From Dirofilaria immitis (Eukaryota; Nematoda; Chromadorea; Rhabditida; Onchocercidae): a stretch of 64,000 nucleotides of DNA. The notes under the pieces are model-generated. The model had not been told where the DNA came from. It ran no database searches and saw only the letters and a program-made list of their open reading frames with translations. The DNA lies in NCBI GenBank assembly GCA_024305405.1, contig JAKNDB010000068.1, forward strand, positions 10,835,501 through 10,899,500, given 5' to 3'. The translations under genes and the position numbers were made by a program. Position 1 is the stretch's first letter; every line of letters begins with the position of its first letter. Below, in pieces: positions 1 to 13,800 of this stretch.

Positions 1-596
1 TTTTACTCTGCATTTTATTCTATGGTTCGTTTTGATAAAATAAGTCTGCAAGCTGAATAGCACGAATTAGAAATAATTTAACAATAAATTTTTTCATATA
101 AGAAACGTGATGTATTCAAACTATGGATTTAAATTCGAAAATTAAGAAATATCTGGAAAATCTCTGCTTCTATATGTTAGATTATTCAAATTATTTCTGC
201 TAAATGATTGATAAAATTGTTCGGATAGTCTGTTCAGTGCACCAATCAATCAGTATGCATGATGCAGACAGTTCATTTTAATTAAGTGCTATAAATGATT
301 GAATTATTCGTGAGGGAAGTAGCTATGACTGTAATTTTGAGTTGCGTATCGATGGATGTAACGCCGAGTAGACTAGTATTTGTAAAATATTATTGCTATA
401 AAGATTCCTAAGAATTTAACAATAACGAGAGATCACGATACAGCCAGCAATATTTAAGAGATATTGTTAATGATACGATTAATAAGGAATACTTCCCCAT
501 ATTTTAGCTCAGTGATATATATCCTAAATACAATATAGAATAAGGCATATGGAGTCTAAAAATTTTTTATCTGTTACTCTGTAGTCGTAAATAAAG
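1..596. other. No gene seen
   Basis: AT-rich sequence without a convincing exon on either strand. It lies beyond the poly(A) signal of the minus-strand gene that ends at 626 and is probably intergenic. Confidence 0.5.
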
Positions 597-602
597 TTTA
601 TT
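597..602 (-). terminator. Poly(A) signal AATAAA
   Basis: Minus-strand AATAAA just downstream of the stop codon of the 161-residue gene. It supports that gene's 3' end. Confidence 0.5.
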
Positions 603-625
603 TTAACAGTTAGTATAAAAGTTAA

Positions 626-1437
626 CTAATAACAACTAAACTGATATAGATGCAGTACAATGAAAATTCTATAATAATTTCGCTGATAAATGGAAGAATC
701 AATCACAAGTGATAATGTTTCACCGTAATATAACCACCGATAATGTGCTGAATTTGAATTCCATTCTTGTAATCGTTCTAATGGTACTAGTTTACAACCA
801 TATAAATAATAGTGGATAACTGCTTTTTTAACATTAGGATAAATGACTGCTTTTCCATCAATCAACTGTTCTCTCCTGGAAAGATTTATGCTGTATTATA
901 CGGTATCTTTGATGTATAATCTTTCTCATAAAATATGTATGATATGTGCTTTTGATAAATGGCATGACAACTTCGGTTTTCTCGTTTTTGATTTATTATT
1001 ATAGAAAGAATCTGGGGACATACCATCCAACAAGGTAGAAGAAGAGACGAGACAACGACCTGAAAAATGTTGACCGATGTTTAGCTGGTCTGCGATATAT
1101 AACATATTTATAAGTTCGTATATTTAATTTTGAAGGCTATGTTTTTAAACTATACGCTTCCCCTTTTAAATTATTTCAGACATATATTTGTACAAAGAGT
1201 ATTCAGTGGGAATTTCTAGTTTACTTTTTATGTTTTAGCAAACTGAGGAAATATTTTATGTCCTTTTTGTAAACGATCATTTTCCCTCTATCATTGTCAT
1301 CAATTTTAGGAATATATGTTTGAAGTGTGATATTGTTGTATGCTAAACTGTCGATAAAGTTTGACGATTCTTTTAATGAAATTTCGCAAATTTGAAAATT
1401 AGAAAAATCAAGCTCAATGTACATAGCAGTTTCCTTC
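626..1437 (-). CDS. Unrecognised 161-residue protein, three exons
   Basis: I do not recognise the family. The model has exons at 1437-1225, 1059-1024 and 875-626, with the first ATG at 1424. Phases join exactly: exon 1 ends two bases into a codon, the 36-base exon 2 keeps that phase, and exon 3 supplies the last base before a TAG at 626. All acceptors are good (tatag, atttttcag, tttccag) and the donors are gtaaac and gtatgt. The ATG lies 13 bases after an acceptor, which fits SL trans-splicing. The predicted protein is soluble, with an acidic N-terminal third (IPKIDDNDRGK), then an aromatic stretch (FFYLVGWREQLIDGK) and many Tyr and Trp near the C terminus. An AATAAA lies 24 bases downstream. 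Upstream exons cannot be excluded. Confidence 0.55.
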
Positions 1438-1445
1438 CTATACAA

Positions 1446-3640
1446 TGAAAGAAGTTGTACGGTGTAAACAAGTTTCCAGGCTTATGTATGTGTGTCAAAT
1501 AAAAACAAATAATATGTGTGTTATATAAATATAAATAAAAACATGAAGAAGTTACACTCATCACGCTATTATGTTATCATCAACAGAAATGTGCAAATTT
1601 TGCAAATGAAAAATAGATTGAATAGGAATGAAAAAATCAAAACTAGAGGAAATCATCAAAAAAAATGGTAATTTGAGATGATTCATTTTAATTAATTTGT
1701 TTGAAGTAATATTCATCAACTGATTGGGACAACTTATGACAGCGTACCATTTGAGAAGTTAAGGTTATAATGAAATATATTCCAAAGCTGTATTAGAGAT
1801 TAAGATAAGATGATTTGAAGCACCGATGACACCTAATTGGTCATTTGAAAGATTTGACCATGTAGTTATTTCAGGTCCAACGCATAAAGAGTTAGTAATT
1901 CTTCATAGATCGCTGCACTGAATTACCAAGAATATTTCGGGGAGGAAATAGAAATAAATTGAACTTCGATATTAAAACTTCTTTGTTAAATCCTAATGCA
2001 GCCGTAAAATAAAAAAATAATATCATTAAACTGCGTTTTTCAAAATCTGATTTGATCACCCGGAATTATTGCACTTCATTGTAACCTCAGACCAATGCAA
2101 AATAAAAGATTATGAGCTGCATCTAACTTAGACATATGCAACAGTGATTTTATGAAACTTAAAATGTAAAAAACAATTTGAAACCAATGAAATTAGGGAT
2201 AAAGAAGCTACTGGAAGATTTGTGTGTTACATAATTAAAATTAAACTCAAAAGAACAGTAATCCGTTTACATTAATGAAATATTGAATTTCAGGAAATTC
2301 AATATTTCCTCCTCCTTTCTCACATATTCTTTCCGAACAATCAACTTCTGATAAACCCTAAGCAGAAATACTTTTCCGTTACATCGCAGAGCAAAATGAT
2401 ATAAATTTTACAGCGATGAACTGATGTGTAATTTTATTGGATGAATCGATCGCATGAAATATGCTGTGTGAGATAGAATTATAATAATTCATCCATTGAA
2501 GTTTATATATTTAAGTAGTTCACAATTTATATTTAAGTATTTTGACAACGCTTCAGAGATGAGAAACTCCACTCACTGTTGCATAATTCCCAGACATGAG
2601 AATTGAAATTATCACTAAATCTGGCACTCCTAAGCTTTTTAATGGAATTTATTTGATAATGAATAAAAAGTACGGTTTAACCTTTTTCTTGCTACGGGCT
2701 TATTGTTAAAATTGGAATATCATATTATATTCCAAACCTTCGTTCCAAAGGAGATTTAAAATGCTCGAATTAAAAATATTTTCAGTTCGAAGTGGAAAAG
2801 TTTTTATATATCGAGGTCAATTTTAGAACCAATTTGAAAACGCTGGAGTGAAGACAATCTAATGAATCTAATATAGATAGCTTTTCCAACAATAATTTTG
2901 AAGTAGCGAATAGGTACTTATTTTTCAGTTAACAAATCAGAAATAAACAAATAATTAATCAACAAGGAAGTCTTGTCCAGCGAGGCTGTTTATTTTTCGA
3001 TAGGTTTTTTAGGTATCTCCTTATCATTGACTTATCATTGACAGTTCGTCAAAATAATCTTTTATCACCTGCGAAATCCATCTCCTGTCAAAAGTCTCTA
3101 TACTGACCTTATGTATAATTAATTGTTGAGGAGATTTCACGACAATGATATTCAACTATCAATGATTCAACATTGGATATTGTTACCCAATTACTAATGC
3201 ATCCAACACCATACTGCCTTGCTTTCATGATACTTGTTAGCTTTCCAAGAATTTGCATATATAGAAGAATCGATAGAAATTAGCAAAAATTAAAAATGCG
3301 CTATCATTGGAACTAAGAGAGAAGGAATAATAGAAGAGAAAAATATCTATTTATTCGTATTCAATTGTATATTGTGTCCTCCATTGTATATTGTGTACGC
3401 TTAAATGAGTCACCAATCAATACATCAAATACAACAAAATATTTAAAAAAATCTCATTGTAATGCTTTTGCGATTGTTATATAAAGACAATTTAGATATG
3501 TTTCATCAATAAATCATCATAAGTTATCGGCTATTTTCTTGTCTCATTACTATCGGAAAAAATATTTGTCAAACTTGATGAAAGTTTTTGCCTTTCAAAA
3601 AATTTGTAATAAAAAAATATGATGGAATTTACTATTTCAA
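1446..3640. other. No gene seen
   Basis: About 2.2 kb of AT-rich DNA without long open frames or well-phased exon pairs. It probably contains the promoter of the minus-strand gene at 626-1437. Confidence 0.4.
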
Positions 3641-3647
3641 AATCATT

Positions 3648-3854
3648 CTAGTCATTTACAAATTTCAACAAAATGATCGTTATGTGAGGATCAAATGAAA
3701 TGAATGAATTCAATGATACATAACGATTTGTTCCTATAATCTTTGATACCTTATTCTTAACTATTTTGAGCTCATACGTCTTGATAAGATTAGTATATTT
3801 ATCACGATTATATCCATAGATCATTATATGCCCCATTTCATTACTGCTTGACAA
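3648..3854 (-). CDS. Doubtful small open frame
   Basis: A 68-codon minus-strand frame with fairly protein-like composition (MSSSNEMGHIMIYGYNRDKY at the start). No clear acceptor lies before it and no family is recognised. It could be a small gene reading away from the GC-richer block at 4.1-4.4 kb, an exon, or chance. Confidence 0.15.
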   Translation of the reverse strand: MSSSNEMGHIMIYGYNRDKYTNLIKTYELKIVKNKVSKIIGTNRYVSLNSFISFDPHITIILLKFVND

Positions 3855-4080
3855 ATTGTCGGAAAATCACGATGCATCGCTAATTTCTTGATTGTATATT
3901 CCAAATTACAAAAGCGTCAGATGTCATTTGTAACATTGTATGCCCAGTAAATTATCAAAAAGGAGTTCAAACAATTATTACGTCACTGAAGATTCGTTTT
4001 TGCAGGAATTCCAAGCTTCGAAAGTCCGATGTTTGGCTAAAAGTCATTTTAGAAACTTCTAAATCAACCCCGAAAAATTT

Positions 4081-4440
4081 CAAAAATAAAATGACATCAC
4101 ATAACAAGGATCAAGCCAAGATGACTCATCTCGACGCGGACGACGAATGACTCATCGCGGCTATAGCCCCCTGTCCATGTATGCTTTGTCTGCGTGTATG
4201 CGTAACATGCGAGAAAGCGTCGCCATTCCGGGAATGCCATAGTCATCCCTCGGAGACGCTCATTCCCGCCATTCAGTTCATTTGAAATTGACCAATAGAA
4301 TTGCAGGAGCAACAAATTCAGCCAATGAACGAAATGGAGCGCATTGACTTATCCACTCAGTATAGAGCAGATCCACCTACGCACCATCGCTTCTCCAAAC
4401 ATGGCTGCTGTAACAGAGAGTGTGCTAAAGTGAGAGGGGC
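4081..4440. promoter_or_regulatory. Promoter-like GC-rich block, AP-1-like and CCAAT motifs
   Basis: This is the most CpG-rich stretch of the first 7 kb. It contains TGACTCAT twice (4122-4129 and 4148-4155), CCAAT twice (4292-4296 and 4322-4326), and an ATG in good context at 4401 opening a ten-codon frame that runs into a possible donor (gtgagagg). No downstream exon could be joined to it. It may be a housekeeping promoter, possibly bidirectional with the minus frame at 3648-3854. Function is inferred from composition and motifs only. Confidence 0.35.
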
Positions 4441-6590
4441 AGATGGACAGTGTGCGCGGAACTGTCATGTATACATGTCTCTACATGTATAATGCTATGT
4501 CTAAGGGCGCAGTTGATTATTTTGTGCTGGTGGTTGCGGGTGCTGGATGGTTGCGTTACTGCGATGAATTTCGGTTGTGTTGTTGCGGTCGCGCGAATTC
4601 GCGGTTCCTTGGAACGGTTGAATTTACGGTGGTCGATATACGGCCTTTTAGCTTTAGTAGTTTACAAACCGACTTCTGTTACTGTCGAGAATTTGCCTTT
4701 CCCAGAGATATCATATTGCGATGCTATGGGAAGGAAGCAAATATTTCTATGCAAATGAAAGCCATCGGACATGTCGGAATTTTCTTCTAAAAGCTGACAG
4801 GAAGCATTTCATTGGGGCCGGGTCATACGAAAACTTTAAAATACCTTATATTTGGGTTGCCCTTTTCAACATAAATAAGGCCTTTTTCTGACTAAATCAT
4901 CATGACAATATCAATTGCTGAAGGTGACAGATCAAGTCTATGCAAAAATTTGATCGTATCTGGTTGGCAGTTACACACTCACGGAAATGTGTGTATTGTA
5001 CACAATGTATAGGTAACAGTCCTTGGTACCTGAATTCGTCCTGTTAGTCGTTCACTAGTTGTTCTAGGTGAGATAACCGAAGAGTATTTGCAAAATATGT
5101 TTTGCATGTTTAGTTAAAGTATGAAGATGGAAGCAAAACAAATTGTTAATGATGTATTTGTTGGTTAGAGTTAATTGCTCTTTATATAATTTTCGAACCT
5201 GCATTGCGAGCTAATTTAAATCGCACATCCCCACCTTTCTTATGTTTTCGGAGTGAAAGTTTCATTGTTTGGGGAAAATTGGGACTCTAAATAATAAGCT
5301 ATCGAGTAGTCCATAATCTTTCAAATATTGATCTTGTGATAGACATCTTTTTTTTTTGTCCATATAATCAGATTACCTTTATCTCTATAGCATTCGCTCC
5401 GCTCGTTATCAAGATAATTCGAGAAGCAACGATTACGATAAATACATTCGCAATAAATGAGAGATTATATAAGCGTATAGATTTTCGTTGGGGAACTGAT
5501 AAAATTTCCTATCTATTTCCATTGTGATTTGACAGCGATCACTGGTGATCGCTTATAATATGCCAGTGCTTTTAAGAAATTAAGCGTTTACTGTAATAAG
5601 CGAATAGACGGATTTTAAGCAGGAATTCTGCGTGCGGGATTTCTCAAAAACTTTTGCAATTGTTTATGTACGTGCTAAAACCCACTCACTTAAAATTTTT
5701 TGAGATTGATATATTTGAATAATACCGATTATTTCTTAAATGTAAAGATAGCCACAGAAACTAATTATTCATAACCATAATTCCAATATTTCATGTACAA
5801 TTTTTCGACAGGAGAAGCGCATAGTACCTTTTTTTTCTTCATTTATCTCTTAAGATTTTGAGATGAACTAAGTTCTCAATTTCGCCTTTTCATAACCTAA
5901 TTCCTCTTAACTTTTTTGCGATTTTCTGCAAGCAATATTTGTGTATAATTAGACTTCTGTTGTGAGAATTATTATATTGCATGGATTCATTGCTCCATAT
6001 GAATTCGTTGTTGATATGCGTAATTCTGCAGAATTTAATTTTTTCTGGAATTCATATCTAGTATTTATTTTTGTATGCATCCTAATTATAAATTTTCATT
6101 CTTTATAAACACATTTCTGTCAGCATTTATTATCGTCTTTGATTTTTTTCCTTCAATCAGTTTTACGGTTTTTGCTTGATGAAAGATGGGTGACGTAGCT
6201 TGCCATATGCTAAATTTCATTTTACATACTGTAACGTGTTCTCAAGGACACGGATATTTTGAAAGAAAGTAAGTTCAGAACCTGAAATTAGTGGGAGTAT
6301 CACTGACACCAATGGATTATGCTGGTTTTAACTAAATTTATGGATAAATGAGTAGTGGTTAAATTTGTTTCTAAATTTGGGGAATTTTCATAGTTGCTTT
6401 TCATATCAATGTCTGGGGAGTGTTGAGAATGATTGACACCGTTTGATCATGGCATCTTGGTGAGGGAGCAGTGAGCCAGAGCAATCAGCAATATATTCCG
6501 CTAATGTTAGAGCGCGAATTTAATTCAGTTCGAAGTTTGCAATCATTCTGATGAAATTCGTCAGTAACATCGGTGATGAGTATGAATGCA
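4441..6590. other. No gene resolved; possible intron or intergenic
   Basis: Open frames are present near 4443-4790, but they carry no family signal and are biased by the local GC content. The rest is AT-rich without exons I can phase. It could be the first intron of a gene starting near 4401. Confidence 0.35.
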
Positions 6591-6595
6591 ATGCA

Positions 6596-6601
6596 TTTAT
6601 T
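6596..6601 (-). terminator. Poly(A) signal AATAAA
   Basis: Minus-strand AATAAA about 15 bases after the stop of the small gene at 6616-6885. It supports a real 3' end there. Confidence 0.45.
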
Positions 6602-6615
6602 GTTTCGGTTAGTTC

Positions 6616-6885
6616 TTATTGTTTCAGCTCCTGTCTTTCTCTTTCTTGCATTAATACATATTTTCTCTTGTCTTCGTTCACTAAATGTTCAAGATGTAAA
6701 TGTAGTCCGTTGTATTCTAAGTCGTTATTGACAAGTACAGTCGTGAATAGTTGTTTGTTAGATGAGATTTGACGAAAATATATTAAACTGGAAAGTTTGA
6801 AGAAGTTGGATATCTGGGGATATTTGAGAAGTTGGAAGGTCGGGAATTCTAAGCTGAGAAATTTAGAATTTATGATATGTTCCAT
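6616..6885 (-). CDS. Unrecognised 89-residue protein or terminal exon
   Basis: The ATG at 6885 follows directly on a strong acceptor (attgttgcag), as for an SL trans-spliced mRNA, and the frame stays open to TAA at 6616 with AATAAA just beyond. The C-terminal half looks most protein-like: an acidic/charged helix with EHLVNEDKRKY and MQERERQELKQ. A second acceptor (ctttccag) inside the frame at 6788 could instead start a terminal exon at 6787. No family is recognised. It would converge tail-away from actin, whose start is 0.8 kb to the right on the other strand. Confidence 0.4.
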   Translation of the reverse strand: MEHIINSKFLSLEFPTFQLLKYPQISNFFKLSSLIYFRQISSNKQLFTTVLVNNDLEYNGLHLHLEHLVNEDKRKYVLMQERERQELKQ

Positions 6886-9515
<2,630 letters not shown>

Positions 9516-10880
9516 AGTGTTGCTATTATTGTTACTCCTGCTAATGTTTCAATTCTTTGGAACTATCCGGGAGAACTATAGCAGCAGATACAGCAAAAAT
9601 ACTAAATTAAACGGCCGTTCTATTTGCCCTATCTTCCCTTCCAGTTATTAAAGCACACATCTGTACTGTATTAGTTTCTTTTCCTCCTACTGTTAAACTC
9701 GAAGTGTATATCATCTACTTCGATGATCTATTTTATTTTTTATTGGTTTTTTTTTTACTTCTCTTATTAAAATCATTTGGTACTGCCGTATACACAGAAT
9801 ATCGTTTGGATTTGGTAGAAAACTTCATTTACTGATTTCAGCGCTCAGTCATGTGGTTCTCTCAAAGCATGATGTTTAATTCATTCCAGTTTTTCTTTTC
9901 CATCTGAATTTCCTCAAGAAAAATAATTTTTTTGCACATAAATTTAATGTTTGTCTTAAATCTTCCTCTATATAGTTGGTAGGAAAAACTTTAAGTTCTA
10001 AAATAATGTGAATTCATGAAATAATTATAAATTCAGTTCCTGAATTCATCGTGAGAAAAAGAAAATCGTCATCCGTAATTCCATCCAGTTATATTTTTTA
10101 ATTTCCTTCATCCACTATCCTACCCTTCCATTCCTTATTTCTTCCTCCTTTCCTCAAGTTCATGTTTTCTGAAAGTGTATGGTTTTCGTTGTTTTTCTTT
10201 AAATAAAAATTGTTGGGCATATTATCTCACTAATATTGTCATTTTATTCTTTTTATCATTATCATCAGTGCGACATACTTTCTTTTATTGTTTTTTTTCT
10301 TTGGAATGATGTGTAATAAAATGTTTTGAAAGTTTTTTGTTACGTCGAAATTTGTTCATTAACGGCAAGATGTTTATTAAAACCTTACTGTAATTACGTT
10401 AACTGCTGCAAACGGTGTTATTTATCTCTTGACTGGAAGTTATCTAAGCGGGAATGAAAAACACGAAGTGGAGAAAAGTGGGGAGAAAGCGAGGTTGAAG
10501 TAAGTTTATGAAGGGACGATGAAGGAAGAATGGGATTTTGCAAATGTGAATCTGAAAAAAGTGATGTTTTTCTTGTGAGTGCGGGCTGTTCAGGCCAAAG
10601 CAAATATACAGTAGCATCCAGATTTGAACCACCTCGACATCGTTCTGCGGAGTTCAGATTTTTTCAAGCCTGAACTTTGGTGGCTTGAGGACTTATGTTA
10701 TGCGGACCGTAAATCGGGTAGCGCAGCGCTGTGAAAATCTATGCCCTGTTAAACTGAAATTTTAAATACGCTAATTATAATGAAGTTGATAGTCAAACTG
10801 GGGCTTATTGAATGGTGTTTTCTCGAGGTCATTTTGATTTAATTTCACAAAAAGGCAGATTTTCGTTATTTCTCCGAGAG
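9516..10880. other. Actin 3' flank and FANCJ upstream region
   Basis: AT-rich with no gene. A G-rich purine tract lies at 10440-10530. Between 10629 and 10683 there is a nested inverted repeat (CCACC...GTTCAG...CTGAAC...GGTGG) in a GC-richer stretch that also contains AGCGCAGCGCT at about 10718. This may be promoter or leader DNA of the helicase gene. Confidence 0.35.
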
Positions 10881-13800
10881 ATGTATGCTAATCCAACAGA
10901 ATCTTCGATTCAAAAATATTTGAATAGTCGGAAACGTCGAAATGATTACGGTCGACGAGAGAGCACTAGTCAAGAATATAAGATTCCATCAGCCGGTGAA
11001 TCATTACTTATTCTTCCAACAATTATTTCATGAATTCCACTTGTTAAAACAGATGATGATAAAGGTCAGATTACACGTTTAAAAAATATAAGATATAATG
11101 ACTTGAGGATGATGAACCGACATTAAAAATGATTCAAGTATTTTTTACGATGTTGTAGAAACATAAATAGTTTAGCTGTTTATTAAGAAGGACCAAGGAG
11201 TGACGATAAGTTACTTTAAGTGTTAGCAAATGTATCAAATCGTGAAGCCCCTGTTTGACAAGCATCACAATCGTTTTACCAAATAATAGATAAACAAGAA
11301 TTAGAGATAAATTGTTCTAAATTTGGCAATTTTTGCGGAACTTTTTTAATATGTGCTTTATGTAAATAGCTGGTGGAAGAAGATCATCGTCTAAAGAGTT
11401 TTCCATAAAGAATTATCAATCACTTAATTATACGAATTTGCTGATTTGTGGATATGAGATTAAATTACCACCAAATATACAGCCGTATGCTACGCAGCGA
11501 ACGATGATTGCAAAAATCCTCACCACTTTAAAAAATAAACTTAACGCACTGATCGAAAGTCCAACAGGAAGTGGTTAGTAAAATCTTAATTTTAAAACTT
11601 TTAAAATTCCTTGAAGGATGTGATGCATCAAATCTTGCGTAAGGTAGGTTTCGAAGTTTAGTTTCATTCTATGGTATAAGTTTGAATTTAAAGTTTGTTC
11701 TACTTTCTAAAATAATTCTTGTATTTAAAATTTTTCCCAATTGTTCGATGCATTATAGTGAAATCCTTGTTTTAGTTGACCAAAATTTAGGTAAAACACT
11801 TGGGCTTCTGTCAGCGAGCTGTGCTTGGCTTGAAAGATATAAGAAGGAGCGCACGCAATCAAGAAATGAATGCAGAGCATGTCGAAATGGTGGTAGCAGT
11901 GAACATACTCTAAATAAAAGCTCAGAACAAAACATGTCTGGTAAATTAAATGATACTTTGAATGATAACAACAATAAATGTATGGATACTACGTCGACTG
12001 AACGTTCATGTGATGCTGAATCATTTGATACTTGTAAGTATTTTTTTATCTGTTTTATGGGAAATAATATTTTGGAAATAAAATAATATTTTTAAATGTA
12101 AATTTGAAATTATTTCTTTTAAAAGTGAAATCAGAAAAGATTGACTGTCTTACTTCAAAACCACGAGCAATCACTAATTGTATAATAAAGCTGAGTAAGC
12201 TGCGGTTGAAATATTGATATCACCTTCCAAAAATCATATCAAGTATTTTCGTACCTGCAGAACAAAACTCTAATGATGTAATCACTTAAAATATTTTAGA
12301 ATAGGGGAGTTAATCATATATATATTTTTATCGCGGCTGATTGATATATTTTTTTTCAGTAGAGGATGAATATGAGAATGATTTTTGCGCAGCTACTAGC
12401 TTGTCATCTGTATCAAATAAGGTAAGTTATCTGTTTATAAATCACTTTGTCGAAATCGTTGTTGGTTGTTACATTGATTTTATTATTTGAATTATATTAA
12501 AAATAATTTTAATATAAGAGAAAAAAAGCAGCGAAGATTCAATACTACTCAAATTTATAGTTGGAAGATGTTGCCGTAGTGGATAGTTGCCAAATTTCAA
12601 AAAAGATGTGGAACAAAGGGGACATACTTGTTTGCCGTAAGTTTCTCTTAATCAGTTGTTATTCCGTAATTCTTTCATTAGAGTTTTAAATTTCTCAAAA
12701 AAATTTTTATTAATCCAGAATAACGAGCTAAGCACAATGAATTTACTATGACGCTTTCATCATCTTTTCATTTTTGCAAATTTTCTGCAATAGTTATCTT
12801 TTAGACGTATGACGATTTACTATGGAACGCGAACACATAAACAAATTAGTCAAGTGGTGAAAGAATTCTCACGCTTACCATATGGACAAGATGGAGTTAT
12901 TAAGTAATACATTACTTGTGTTGTATAGTAATGACTTAACTAGTTTTTATACAACTTCCACTTTCTATAACGAGCTAAGCATAATGAATTTAATATGACG
13001 CTTTCATCGTCTTTCGTTTTTGCAAATTTTCTGCAATGGTTATCTTTTAGACGTCTTTATTGCTTATTCTGAATATTTTAATGAATTTAACAAAAAATTT
13101 TTTCGTATTTGGAACTTAATACCATTACGACTGACACATCCTAGGTCCGAACTTTTTGAAATCTTATACTCGAGGAAAGTAATATACAGCAAAAAAAGCC
13201 AAGAATTCTTTCGGTATTATTTCACAGTTTAGCGAGATTTTTAGGGATAAATTTTACATGCACTCATTCAATTTAGATAATTCATCCTCCAGAAATAAAG
13301 ATTATAGCCGATCTTCATATGGAAATCGAATCACTGATAACGCTTTATTCTTCAAAGAAGTATTTGATTTATTTTAAAAAAAAAAAACAGTGTTAATAGT
13401 AGCGTAATGCTAATAATTGGCTTGTTCTATCTTATTATTTTATTGATTTATCAACCGAAAGCGATTTCTAAAAATAAAAGACATGATTTTCTTATAGACA
13501 TACAGTATTGGCAAGTCGTGAACATATGTGTATCAATCCAGCAGTACGTGTTACTGATGATATCAATAGCAAATGTAAGGAATGCATATCTTCAGATGGG
13601 GTAATTGAAATTTTGTTTAATATTGTGAGCTGCTGTAAAAATAAGCTTTTGTCAACTGGAGAAGATAATTCATTAATTTACACAAACGAACATTTGCTGT
13701 CAGTCCATTTTGCCTATTATTTACAATTTTGCGCATTCCAAGATTCTACGATTTTGGAAATATCGGCAATTTTATGATATATCTAATCGGTACATTATTT

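Noticed and set aside
4443..4790. Longest plus-strand frame of the left region (115 codons)
   Set aside because: Cys- and Val-rich, overlaps another open frame, has no family signal, and sits in GC-richer DNA where chance frames are longer.
10700..10745. tRNA-like stretch (gggtagcgcagcgctg)
   Set aside because: No acceptor stem, anticodon arm or T-arm sequence can be built around it.
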